Part shown: in pieces, positions 26,744-35,393 of the stretch
How the letters are laid out: every line of letters begins with the position of its first letter
Position numbering within the stretch: position 1 is the first letter of the stretch
Assembly: GCF_008298035.1 (NCBI RefSeq)
Contig: NZ_CP042910.1
Location: 6,882,001 to 6,946,000, forward strand
DNA: 64,000 bases
Source: Gimesia maris
GTDB taxonomy: Bacteria > Planctomycetota > Planctomycetia > Planctomycetales > Planctomycetaceae
Direction of reading: 5' to 3'
Notes under the pieces: generated by a model
Told to the model about the DNA's origin: nothing
Seen by the model: only the letters and a program-made list of their open reading frames with translations
Database searches by the model: none
Made by a program: the position numbers and the translations under genes

Positions 26744-28129
26744 TTAATCTTCCGGTTTGTATTCTGGATTCAACTCAGCAGGGATCGCCGCCTTGACCTG
26801 TTTCTGCCAGCGATGCAGTGCCTGTGACAGTTCCTGCGTTTTTTCGGGGTGACTGCCGGACAGTTCCTTTGATTCCCCGATATCGAGTCGCGTATTGTAG
26901 AGTTCCTGATGTCCGTCTTCAAAAAACTCCAGCAGCTTCCAGTCTCCCTGTCGAATCACCGAGACAGGCGTTGTGCGAAACCGCTGCTGCATGCCCTGGT
27001 ATTTTTGCAGATAAGCGGGGAAGTGCCAGAACAGACTCCTTGATTCCAGTCGAGTTTGCGGATCTTTCAGCAGCGGAACCAGACTTTCACCGTCCAATAG
27101 CTCACTTTCCAGAACCGGTATGTTCGTCATTTCCAGAAAGGTCGGATAGAGATCGACATTAATCACTGCTTCGCCGGTTGTACTTCCAGGCTGTGTGACG
27201 CCAGGCCACTTGATCAGCAGCGGTACACGGATTCCTCCCTCATACAACATCCCCTTTGAACCACGTAACGGTAACATGCTGGTGGCAGGCCCATACCCGC
27301 CATTATCGGATGTAAAAACCACGATCGTATTCTGATCAAGCTGCTGTTCCCGCAGGGTTTGCAGCACGCGGCCAATACTCTGATCCATGCTGCGTATCAT
27401 CGCTGCATAAGTGGCATGTTGATGCAGTTTTCCGGCTGGCTTCGACTGGAAGTAAGCGATGTCCTCTTTTTTTGCCTGCAAAGGCGTATGGACTGCATAG
27501 TGTGTCAGATACAGAAAGAAAGGGGAACCCTGGTTGTCTTTGATGAATTGACAGGCTGCCGTGGTCAGACGATCTGTCAGGAATTCCCCCTGCTCTCCAT
27601 CACTCAGCTGCGGGTTCTGATATGGACTGAAATAGCCGCCTCGCGGACTGCCCGTCTGATTCCCGGCGATATTGACCTGAAAACCCTGCGAGAGAGGGGA
27701 CTGACCCAGATGCCATTTACCCACGCTGGCGCAACGATAACCCGCCTGTGAAAGTCGATCGGCAATGGTCGTAAACCGGTCATCTAACACCCTGTTATTC
27801 TCAGCGGGAATCAGCTTCCGATAACGGTCGTTTCCACGTGCCGGGTCCCCTACTGTGTAGACCCCATGCCGAGGCGTATAGAGACCTGACATCAGACAGG
27901 CGCGGCTGGGCGCACAATTGGGTGCTGCTGAATAAGCGGCGGTAAACTTCATCGATTCGTCCGCCAGGCGGTCAATATGAGGCGTTTCGAAAAAATCACT
28001 GCCCATAAAGCCCACATCCCGCCAGCCCAGATCGTCAATAAAAAACAGGACGATATTGGGCCGCTGATTCTCTGCACTGGCTTGTGACAGCATCGAAAGA
28101 TGACAGCAGAACACCAGAGTGCGAAGCAT
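26744..28129 (-). CDS. Secreted type I sulfatase
   Basis: 461 residues from ATG 28129 (AAGGA 7 nt upstream); an in-frame start 18 nt earlier is less likely. Signal peptide cleaved after QASA. Metal ligands DD in FFIDDLGWRDVG; the modification motif CAPSR at 72-76 has the Cys that becomes formylglycine (needs a formylglycine-generating enzyme elsewhere). GKWHLG, TSDNGG and PLRGSKGMLYEGGIRVPLL are further family blocks. It hydrolyses sulfate esters, likely of algal polysaccharides, as expected of marine planctomycetes. The tight substrate class is not readable. Confidence 0.95.
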   Translation of the reverse strand: MLRTLVFCCHLSMLSQASAENQRPNIVLFFIDDLGWRDVGFMGSDFFETPHIDRLADESMKFTAAYSAAPNCAPSRACLMSGLYTPRHGVYTVGDPARGNDRYRKLIPAENNRVLDDRFTTIADRLSQAGYRCASVGKWHLGQSPLSQGFQVNIAGNQTGSPRGGYFSPYQNPQLSDGEQGEFLTDRLTTAACQFIKDNQGSPFFLYLTHYAVHTPLQAKKEDIAYFQSKPAGKLHQHATYAAMIRSMDQSIGRVLQTLREQQLDQNTIVVFTSDNGGYGPATSMLPLRGSKGMLYEGGIRVPLLIKWPGVTQPGSTTGEAVINVDLYPTFLEMTNIPVLESELLDGESLVPLLKDPQTRLESRSLFWHFPAYLQKYQGMQQRFRTTPVSVIRQGDWKLLEFFEDGHQELYNTRLDIGESKELSGSHPEKTQELSQALHRWQKQVKAAIPAELNPEYKPED

Positions 28130-28321
28130 CGGAATTCCTTCCAGCATGAAAAGGAGTGGTTTTTCCTGAATGGTTTGTTTACGATCGATGTCTGCTGACT
28201 ATTCTAAGCTACTGCTTGGTCCCTGTCATTGCTGCTGCTAGCCGAAGAAATCATTCCCGCCGACTGTGAGTTGCGACCGCTGTATTATTGAAAACCTGAA
28301 AACCTTGTGAGGAAGACTGTC

Positions 28322-29305
28322 GTGAAGAAAATCAAAGTAGGTCAGATTGGGGTCGGGCATCCCCATGCAGGTGGAAAAATGCAGGCGTTCCGTAAATCGG
28401 AAGAATATGAAGTCGTCGGCGTGGTCGAGCCCGATGAAAAGCTGCGGGCTTATGCCGCATCAACGGGTATTTACAAAGATCTGCCATTCCTGACACAGGA
28501 ACAATTACTCAATATTGACGGACTGCAGGCAGTCGCCGTGGAGACACAGGTCGCTGATCTGTTGCCGACCGCGGAGACCTGTATAGCGGCTGGTAAACAT
28601 ATTCACCTGGATAAACCTGCAGGATTATCTCTGCCTCACTTCAAACGCATTCTGGATCAGGCGGCACAGAAGCATCTGCTGCTGCAGATGGGCTACATGT
28701 ATCGTTACAATCCGGGCGTCGTTCTGCTGCGCGATCTGCTGCAGAAAGGCTGGCTTGGCGCGCCGTTCGAAGTGCACACCGTCATCAGCAAAAAAATGGA
28801 TGCCGCCAGTCGCAAACAACTGGAACCACAACCGGGAGGCATGATGTTTGAGCTGGCGTGCCATGTCATTGACCTGGTTGTAGAGATTCTGGGCCGCCCC
28901 GATCAGGTCACTGCGTTCGCACAACATGCGTCCGACATTGATGACACGCTTCAGGATAACATGCTGGCGGTCTTCAGTTATCCGCGGGCACTGGCAACGG
29001 TCAAAACAAGCTGCAATGAAGTCCAGGGATTCGATCGACGACATATCGTCGTCTGCGGTTCAGAAGGCACCTTCCACCTGCAACCATTTGGCAGGCCATC
29101 CGCGAGCCTGACACTAGCCCAGGCAAAAGGGAAGTACCGAAAAGGCCAGCAGGAAATATCGTTCTCAGGTTATACCCGCTATCAGGATGATGTTGCAGAC
29201 ATGGCTAAGATCATCCGCCGGGAAAAAGACATCGACTTTTCTTACCAGCATGACTACGACGTTCAGGAAACCGTCTTGAAGTCAGCCAGTCTGCCTGTCA
29301 CCTGA
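28322..29305 (+). CDS. Gfo/Idh/MocA family oxidoreductase
   Basis: About 327 residues from GTG 28322 with GAGGA 8 nt upstream; a GTG 15 nt earlier is in frame. Rossmann start KVGQIGVGHPHAGG (a variant of GxGxxG), then GKHIHLDKPAGLSLPHF with the catalytic-type EKP/DKP Lys, and GGMMFELACHVIDLV with the conserved His in the second domain. Family members oxidise or reduce sugar or inositol-type substrates with NAD(P). The Gly-rich loop is followed by HAGG, unusual but seen in planctomycete members. No pathway partners next to it. Confidence 0.88.
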   Translation: MKKIKVGQIGVGHPHAGGKMQAFRKSEEYEVVGVVEPDEKLRAYAASTGIYKDLPFLTQEQLLNIDGLQAVAVETQVADLLPTAETCIAAGKHIHLDKPAGLSLPHFKRILDQAAQKHLLLQMGYMYRYNPGVVLLRDLLQKGWLGAPFEVHTVISKKMDAASRKQLEPQPGGMMFELACHVIDLVVEILGRPDQVTAFAQHASDIDDTLQDNMLAVFSYPRALATVKTSCNEVQGFDRRHIVVCGSEGTFHLQPFGRPSASLTLAQAKGKYRKGQQEISFSGYTRYQDDVADMAKIIRREKDIDFSYQHDYDVQETVLKSASLPVT

Positions 29306-29321
29306 TCTGACTCGGTTCAGA

Positions 29322-30557
29322 TCATCCCTGTTTCAACTGGCCATAGGCATATTGCGCCGAGGCAATGACAGATACGGTCTCGTCCGTCTGCAGCAGTCGC
29401 TGCACTTCTGCTTCATCTTCCAGGGGAATGACAAACAGGTCTTCCACTTCATCACTGCTGACCTTGCTGAGCAGGCAGATCAGCGCCCAGTCTCCAGTCA
29501 ATGCCATCTGTGTCGCTGCCAGAAGATCTCCTGGTTGACTGTCACGCAGAGGCTTGATCGCGTCCAGCGGTTCATGGCAGCGGGACAGAATCTGCAGCCC
29601 TTCACCCAGCGCGGAATCAATCTGTGTCAGCAGGACAATGCGTCCATCCTGGGCCACCAGATTGCGGGCGGTTTCCAGTACGCTGCCCAGTTGATTCCAC
29701 TGATGACCGGTGGGACCATCCTCGACGGCAATGACGATCATTTCCGACTTGTATTCCGGCTCCAGTTTCCAGTACTCGTCCAGCAACTGTTTGGCTTTTC
29801 GGAACGTGGCTTCGAGGCTGCCAAATACAATTTCAGAGACTGATTGACCACCTGCGGGGATAACCTGCAGGCTGTACTGCAGCCCCAGCATCCAGCCGAT
29901 CTCGTCGATCAACTGCCGCAGCGGTCGACTTTCTGCAGGAGTCAGTTCGCGGTGTGACTGTCCGCGGCTTTTGATAATCGCTTCCTGGGAGGAGAATCCC
30001 GGATAGATGGAACTGCCGCCACCGGCATAGCCGATTAACGGATCAAAGCCAACCTTTTCAATTGGCAGAATGAAATCCGCTTCAAGCAGATGCCTCGACA
30101 GATAAATTCGTTCTCCCCCGGCTGAGGTTCCCAGGTAGCCGACTTCTTCTTTGGAATCCGGAGCATGAATCACCCACGACGCCTGTTCCTGCAGTTCGGA
30201 GTTGACTGCTGCTTTTAATTTCTCCTGCAGCATACTCGATTCTGAACTTGTCTGCAGAATGGTCACATCACCGGCTTCGATTCCACAATCACTGAAGTAG
30301 TCCCAGACGCTATTAATAACTTCAGCAGCAGCGGGTGCCTGATAATCGACGGCGATTGTGATTTTATCCCCGGGGACTACCGCCAGATCCAGCGGTGGTA
30401 ATTCCAGGGGACTGTTTAAGACCTGCTTCATTCGGGCAGCTACATCGTCGATGCCGGCAGGTGCCTGATGATAATGGATCAGACGCTCGGACGGAATTTC
30501 ACATTGAAATGTACCGTTAAAACCATAATTCAATTCTATGTTGACAGTTTCCGTCAT
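29322..30557 (-). CDS. LarA-like protein (DUF2088 family) without the nickel-pincer residues
   Basis: 411 residues, the length of lactate racemase LarA. Family parts are visible: ELNYGFNGTFQCEIP, KITIAVDYQAP (LarA has SSDHTRPVP), VIHAPDS, ADFILPIE and GYAGGGSSIYPGFSS. Aligned by memory with Lactiplantibacillus LarA (GFSGGRKSVLPG), the Lys that binds the NPN cofactor is Ser here, and the His residues 108 and 174 are replaced too. It is therefore probably not a nickel racemase; a binding protein or a different enzyme is more likely. Faces convergently against the dehydrogenase gene. Confidence 0.75.
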   Translation of the reverse strand: MTETVNIELNYGFNGTFQCEIPSERLIHYHQAPAGIDDVAARMKQVLNSPLELPPLDLAVVPGDKITIAVDYQAPAAAEVINSVWDYFSDCGIEAGDVTILQTSSESSMLQEKLKAAVNSELQEQASWVIHAPDSKEEVGYLGTSAGGERIYLSRHLLEADFILPIEKVGFDPLIGYAGGGSSIYPGFSSQEAIIKSRGQSHRELTPAESRPLRQLIDEIGWMLGLQYSLQVIPAGGQSVSEIVFGSLEATFRKAKQLLDEYWKLEPEYKSEMIVIAVEDGPTGHQWNQLGSVLETARNLVAQDGRIVLLTQIDSALGEGLQILSRCHEPLDAIKPLRDSQPGDLLAATQMALTGDWALICLLSKVSSDEVEDLFVIPLEDEAEVQRLLQTDETVSVIASAQYAYGQLKQG

Positions 30558-30797
30558 CGAAGCTGTTTCATCCCACTTGACTCGACTTAGTTTCGTACTG
30601 ATTCAACTGAGAATCGTGTTTTTTACGAATTGGAGAGTTGAATTCCGTTAAAAAGGAACCAACACAGGAATGTTAGCGGTTTAGAGGTGATTTCTACAGG
30701 ATATCTGATCACAATATTAGAAAGTCACTGCAGATTGCATCATCAGTCACATTCCGGTTTGAGGGATTTTTGCCGGGTTCACTACAGGAAGGTCACC

Positions 30798-31385
30798 ATG
30801 ACAGAAGACGATCAATTAATGATTCGAATTCAAAGTGGTGAGCTGCGCGCATTTGATGAACTGGTTGAGAAATACCAGGGTCCTCTGATTGGTTTTTTTT
30901 TCAGAAACACCCGCGACTCACAGATTTCGGAAGATCTGTCCCAGGAAACTCTGCTGCGTGTCTATAACCAGTCGTGGGACTATCTGCCGCAGGGACGTTT
31001 CCGGGGCTGGATGTACCGGGTGGCCCGCAATCTGATGATCGACAATATCCGGCGACAGTCACACGATGCGTTGATTAAAGCCTATACAGGCAAGCAGGCA
31101 GATGAAGATGATTCGCTCAATCGCCTGGCCAGCGAGGTCGTTTCGCCGGAAGAGAAGGCCAATGTCAAAGAGCTGGCGTTGATTGTCGATGAACTGCTGG
31201 CAACGATCCCGGAAGATCAGCGGTTAACTTTCACACTGCATCATTATTCTGAACTGACACTGAATGAAGTTGCAGAGGTGATGGAAACAAATCTGGCCAC
31301 AGCCAAGAGTCGACTGCGGCTGGCCCGGGAAAAACTGCGAGAGAAGTTGACGCTGATGGGCGTGACAGGCCCTCAAAAAAAATAA
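30798..31385 (+). CDS. ECF-type RNA polymerase sigma factor
   Basis: 195 residues from ATG 30798 with AGGAAGG just upstream; an earlier in-frame start adds a tail unlike the family. Region 2: AFDELVEKYQGPLIGFFFRNTRD, SEDLSQETLLRVYNQSW, GWMYRVARNLMIDNIRR. Region 4: LLATIPEDQRLTFTLHHYSELTLNEVAEVMETNLATAKSRLRLAREKL. No extra C-terminal domain and no adjacent anti-sigma gene. The next gene, 124 nt on, encodes a PspA-like protein, a possible target or partner. Confidence 0.93.
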   Translation: MTEDDQLMIRIQSGELRAFDELVEKYQGPLIGFFFRNTRDSQISEDLSQETLLRVYNQSWDYLPQGRFRGWMYRVARNLMIDNIRRQSHDALIKAYTGKQADEDDSLNRLASEVVSPEEKANVKELALIVDELLATIPEDQRLTFTLHHYSELTLNEVAEVMETNLATAKSRLRLAREKLREKLTLMGVTGPQKK

Positions 31386-31509
31386 ATTGCTGATATAATA
31401 GAGAGAATTTCAAAAAGAATTGAACCCGATCGAAGCGTGCTGCGTTGACTCCCGCGGGCCGACACAGTCGCTTTCTTTTCACTAACACAAACAGTACGGA
31501 GTAGAGGGG

Positions 31510-32064
31510 ATGAGCTATTTCAGTCGGCTCACTGACATTGTTACCTGTAATTTGACTCACCTGCTGAATAATGCGGAAGATCCTGTTAAGGAGATCGAGC
31601 AGATTATCTCTGAGATGAAAGAAGGGATCGCAGGCGCTAACCGCAGTGTGAAAACCGCGTCTGCTAATGAACAGGCGATTCAGCAGGAACTGGCTGATTA
31701 TGAGAGTCAGATCTTTCAGTGGAAAGAAGCAGCGAAAAACGCGTTGGGAATGGGTGATGAAACAGAAGCACGGAACTCACTGGTGCGCAAACAGGAAGTG
31801 GAAGACTTGAAAGCCGGTCTGGAACAGCAGCATCGGGCCGCTGTCGCGACCTGCGAGCATTTGACCACGACCCTGCATGCCCTCGAAGCCAGATTAGCTG
31901 AAGCCCGACGCAAGCAGGTGGAATTAACGGAACAGACCGGACTGTCAGAAACATCGGCGCAAAGCACCTCGAATACTACAGATGCCGAGTCATCCCTGAA
32001 TCCTTCCCGTTCTGAACAGATCGATTCGGAACTGGCTGAATTAAAGCGGGAACTAGGCCAGTAA
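31510..32064 (+). CDS. PspA/IM30-like protein
   Basis: 184 residues, shorter than PspA (about 220). N-terminal SYFSRLTDIVTCNLTHLLNNAEDPVKEIEQIISEM follows the PspA pattern (FSR.. DI.. N.. LL..AEDP). Then a long coiled coil (ELADYESQIFQWKEAAKNAL, LVRKQEVEDLKAGLEQQH). The last 45 residues are a polar Ser/Thr/Glu-rich tail. Such proteins bind stressed membranes and form ESCRT-III-like assemblies. With an ECF sigma just upstream, an envelope stress unit is plausible (inference). Confidence 0.8.
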   Translation: MSYFSRLTDIVTCNLTHLLNNAEDPVKEIEQIISEMKEGIAGANRSVKTASANEQAIQQELADYESQIFQWKEAAKNALGMGDETEARNSLVRKQEVEDLKAGLEQQHRAAVATCEHLTTTLHALEARLAEARRKQVELTEQTGLSETSAQSTSNTTDAESSLNPSRSEQIDSELAELKRELGQ

Positions 32065-32503
32065 CAGGAGGTCTGGAGTTGTCTGGCCCGGATTTACACC
32101 CGGTGAATCTGAATTCGCTATAACCCGTTTAATCGTTTCGCCTTATGGAACTGCGGCACCTGCCAATGTGAACATTCGTTTTCAGGCACAAATAGTTGCT
32201 TAAGAATGGATCATTCAACAAGATGGTACTTGCAACCGATCAGTTCTAATTTAGAATTAAATATAGATAACTGGGAGATCTGGAAGAACTTCCTGATCCT
32301 TGGTTCTGGTTCTGATCACAATTTCCGGGGAAGGCTCCGGAATGGCTGATACGATTAACAGAACCCGCATGTTCTTCTCAAAGGCTTTTGACTAACGGGT
32401 TTCAAGTTTGAAACAACTGAAATTCCGCGGTTAATTGTCCGATGACGAATTACACACATCCTCAATTCCTAATTTACATCAATGATGTTGGAGTCGTGCC
32501 ACC
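32065..32503. other. Intergenic stretch upstream of the HTH/Asp-Ser protein
   Basis: About 440 nt, AT-rich from 32200. No hairpin with T run, tRNA or family RNA noticed. Must contain the promoter for the next gene. Confidence 0.35.
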
Positions 32504-34030
32504 ATGGCCAAAAAATATCTGAACCTCGAAGAAGCAGCCGCCGAGCTGGGCATGGAAAAAGAAGAATTGAACCGCTTACGGGAAGCGGGAGATATTCGTG
32601 GCTTTGCCGATAGAGGTGCCTGGAAATTTCGCATGGAGGATGTGGAAGAATTAGGACGCAGCCGCCAGGCGGATTCCGATCCCGCAATTCCCCTGTTCAA
32701 CAATGAGGACCTGGAAGATGACGACCTGTTCGACTCTGCCATTCTCGACAACGATGACATGACTCTGGAATCAGACAGTGTCATTGATGAAGATGAAGTC
32801 GGCGAACAGGCAACCGTAATCCGTGGCAGTGTGCACGATGACGACGATGAACCAGTCGAACTCAGCAGCTCCGACAGTGATGTGCGACTCGTGGTTGACG
32901 ATGGTGATGATCTGCAGTTGGACAGTGAACCGGAACTGGTTGCCGTGGGTGAAGATTCAGACAGCGATGTGCGTCTGACCGATGATTCAAGTATCGACCT
33001 GGGCAGCGACAGCGATGTCAAACTGGTGGAAGGTGACTCAGAACCAGACTTTGAAATACTGGATCTGGAATCTGGCAGTGACAGCGATGTCAAACTCGTC
33101 GCCGACGATTCCAGCCCGATGGGCAGCGAAAGTGACGTCGCTCTGATTGGAGAAGACTTCGACCTGGGCAGCGACAGTGATGTGGCGCTGGTGTCTGACG
33201 ATAGCGATGAATCGTCGATCCTCGCGGAAGACAGTGGGCTTTCTCTCGCTGAAGACAGCGGGATCTCTTTAGCATCCGACAGTGGCATTTCTTTGGCAGG
33301 ACCACTGGACAGTGGTATTTCACTGGAATCCGCAGATGAAAGCGGTATTTCTCTTGTCGGGGATGATGCCAGCGGGCTTTCACTGCAAGGCGATGATAAT
33401 GGCAGTGATATTTCCATCACAGCCGACAGTGGTATTTCACTGGAACCGTTCGACGTGGAAGATGATGAGCAGACTTCCCCCATGATGTCAGCCAGCGCAG
33501 GGAAAGATGCGACCATGGAAATCCCGGCACTGGATGATGACGATGATTTCGCTGACAGCAGTTTTGATCTGGAAGACACAAATTCCGATACCAGCGTCCT
33601 GATGGTGAATGACTCTGGCGGTTCTTCAGGCTCTGTCATCCTGGATTCGGATGATGATGATGGTGAGTCGGCGATTTTTGATGACGATGAGTTCGCCAGT
33701 GATGATGGTATCTCAGATGTCTTCGATGACGAAGATGACTTCGACGATATCTACGATGCCGACGATGATGATTTCGATGACTCTTTCCAGAGTGGTGAAA
33801 GCCATGCCGAGTTCGTCGCTCCCGCATCTTTTGCCGGCGGACGAGGCGCAGCGATGGCCGCTCCCGAAGCAGAATGGGGAGTCGGAACATTTGTGGGATT
33901 AGGCATCTCAACATTGTTAATGAGCATCTGCGGACTGATGATGTATGATCTCATCCGTACAATGTGGCATTACGATGAGCCTTCCGCAGTCAGCTCACCC
34001 ATACTCGAAATGATCCGCGGACTGTTTTAA
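32504..34030 (+). CDS. HTH protein with Asp/Ser repeats and C-terminal membrane helix
   Basis: 508 residues. Residues 1-55 (YLNLEEAAAELGMEKEELNRLREAGDIRGFADRGAWKFRMEDVEEL) are an excisionase/MerR-like helix-turn-helix. The middle, 400 residues, is highly acidic with two repeat types: (G)SDSDVxLV-DDS, six or so copies near 125-240, then DSGISLxx, seven or more copies near 245-315, then Asp runs. Near the C-terminus TFVGLGISTLLMSICGLMMY is one membrane helix. This predicts a DNA-binding head tethered to the membrane by a disordered acidic linker. GGAG 10 nt before the ATG. Function unknown; the architecture recurs in planctomycetes as far as I recall. Confidence 0.8.
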   Translation: MAKKYLNLEEAAAELGMEKEELNRLREAGDIRGFADRGAWKFRMEDVEELGRSRQADSDPAIPLFNNEDLEDDDLFDSAILDNDDMTLESDSVIDEDEVGEQATVIRGSVHDDDDEPVELSSSDSDVRLVVDDGDDLQLDSEPELVAVGEDSDSDVRLTDDSSIDLGSDSDVKLVEGDSEPDFEILDLESGSDSDVKLVADDSSPMGSESDVALIGEDFDLGSDSDVALVSDDSDESSILAEDSGLSLAEDSGISLASDSGISLAGPLDSGISLESADESGISLVGDDASGLSLQGDDNGSDISITADSGISLEPFDVEDDEQTSPMMSASAGKDATMEIPALDDDDDFADSSFDLEDTNSDTSVLMVNDSGGSSGSVILDSDDDDGESAIFDDDEFASDDGISDVFDDEDDFDDIYDADDDDFDDSFQSGESHAEFVAPASFAGGRGAAMAAPEAEWGVGTFVGLGISTLLMSICGLMMYDLIRTMWHYDEPSAVSSPILEMIRGLF

Positions 34031-34160
34031 GCAAAGTCCGCTGTCCATCATTCCAGTTTGAGATCAGCTGTTACTCATACCAGTCAGTCTGCTGCGCTGA
34101 TATTCTGAGCGATCAGAAACAGCAGACCGTTTTTTTCTGCTTCTCACCAGATGTTAACGC

Positions 34161-34229
34161 TGTGGTCGGGACTCAGGCGGATCAGGTTTCTATAATGGAA
34201 ACCATAACGTGATACCCGCCCTGACCACA
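34161..34229 (+). promoter_or_regulatory. Nested three-tier stem in the leader of the hydrolase gene
   Basis: Pairs from outside in: TGTGGTC (34161-34167)/GACCACA (34223-34229); GGCGG (34176-34180)/CCGCC (34216-34220); GGTTTC (34185-34190)/GAAACC (34198-34203). Ends 23 nt before the start codon. Matches no riboswitch I recognise. Confidence 0.5.
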
Positions 34230-34252
34230 CTGCTTTGAACTGGTGAAAGATT

Positions 34253-35311
34253 ATGTATCAGAAATCCCTGTGTCTCCTCGTTCTGCTCGCTCTTGTTATT
34301 TCATCCCCCCTGCAGGCGGCTGAGCGTACGCTGCGCTATCGCGATCGCAAACCCCAGGAATACAAGCTGACGGCCCGTGCCAGCAAAATTGACCCCCGCA
34401 CGAAAGAACATCCGGAGATCGATTATGTTTTCGAAGCGAAAGGTAAGCCCCAGGATGTGGAACATGCCGTGGTAGATACCCGCGTCAAACCACGCGGCAA
34501 ACTGGTAATCTGGCTGATGGGTTATAACAGTCAGCTGTTTGATCGACTCTCCAGCTACGGCCTGCATGCCATTCAGGTGCATTACGCCAACCGCTGGTTC
34601 TCCAAGGTCTGTCGCGAAAATCCGGTTGGTGAAACCTGTCGTGGCAATGTCCGTCTGGAAGCGGCGACCGGGGAAGATTATAGCGATCAGGTGTCGATCC
34701 CCCACCCGGACGGCATGAAAGAACGGGCGCTGCAGTTTGTGAAATGGCTGGCAAAAGAAAACCCACAGGGGCAGTGGAATTATTATCTGACGCCCGATGG
34801 GAAAGACCTTCGCTGGGAAGATGTGATCATGGCAGGCAGCTCGCACGGTTCTACAACGGCGGCCCGGTTCGCGAAACATCAGAAGGTCAGTCGCGTTGTC
34901 ATGTTCTGTGGCCCGCGTGATCAACTGCAGAACTGGCAGATGCTGCCTTCCGCGACTCCCACCAATCGCTACTTCGGTTTTTCTCATGTACTGGATGGCG
35001 GTTGGACTGCCGACCATTACTGCCGTTCCTGGGAACTGATTGGTCTCAATGAATTTGGTCCGATCGTGAATGTGGACAAGGCAAAGCCACCCTATGGAAA
35101 TACCCGGCGACTGATTACCGACTTCGATGTCAAAAACAATACCCGCCGCGCCCATTCCTCGGTCGTACCAGGTGGGAATGCCGGCAAGAATGCGCAAGGT
35201 CAGTATATCCATGAAGCAGTCTGGCGTTACCTGTTTACCGAACCGGTAGACAAAGTAGGAAAGCCGGTGCCCCTGGATCCAGGTTGTGAGAAAAATCAGC
35301 GAGACAGCTGA
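34253..35311 (+). CDS. Exported alpha/beta hydrolase-like protein (resembles BPSS1187 family)
   Basis: 352 residues with a signal peptide (LCLLVLLALVISSPLQAAE). A serine nucleophile elbow is seen as MAGSSHGSTTA, giving GxSxG near residue 200, after GKLVIWLMGYNSQ, the usual oxyanion strand. VVMFCGPRDQLQNW and the late His in ARRAHSSVVPGG-type context fit Asp and His of the triad. The whole pattern recalls the BPSS1187 family, which has no proven substrate. Stands alone, with a possible structured mRNA leader. Stop at 35311; the next gene is convergent. Confidence 0.75.
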   Translation: MYQKSLCLLVLLALVISSPLQAAERTLRYRDRKPQEYKLTARASKIDPRTKEHPEIDYVFEAKGKPQDVEHAVVDTRVKPRGKLVIWLMGYNSQLFDRLSSYGLHAIQVHYANRWFSKVCRENPVGETCRGNVRLEAATGEDYSDQVSIPHPDGMKERALQFVKWLAKENPQGQWNYYLTPDGKDLRWEDVIMAGSSHGSTTAARFAKHQKVSRVVMFCGPRDQLQNWQMLPSATPTNRYFGFSHVLDGGWTADHYCRSWELIGLNEFGPIVNVDKAKPPYGNTRRLITDFDVKNNTRRAHSSVVPGGNAGKNAQGQYIHEAVWRYLFTEPVDKVGKPVPLDPGCEKNQRDS

Positions 35312-35393
35312 TGAATGAAGCGATCGACGGTTTCAGTGAACAGGAAATACGGTTCTTCCGCCGCATCTTTGTCTATTGCATGCTCGACTCTCT

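Noticed and set aside
27833-27846. A TTTCCACGTG half-site in the sulfatase gene as a fourth parS
   Set aside because: Only one half matches; the other arm is CCGGG, so it is not a dyad.
32479-33639. A 386-residue Ser-rich frame antisense to the Asp/Ser repeat protein
   Set aside because: It is the mirror of the GAT/AGT-rich repeats on the other strand. It has no ribosome site or domain, while the sense frame starts with a clear HTH domain and ends in a membrane helix.
34301-35212. A 303-residue minus-strand frame opposite the exported hydrolase
   Set aside because: No signal or motif; the plus strand has a signal peptide, a GxSxG elbow and a fitting start.
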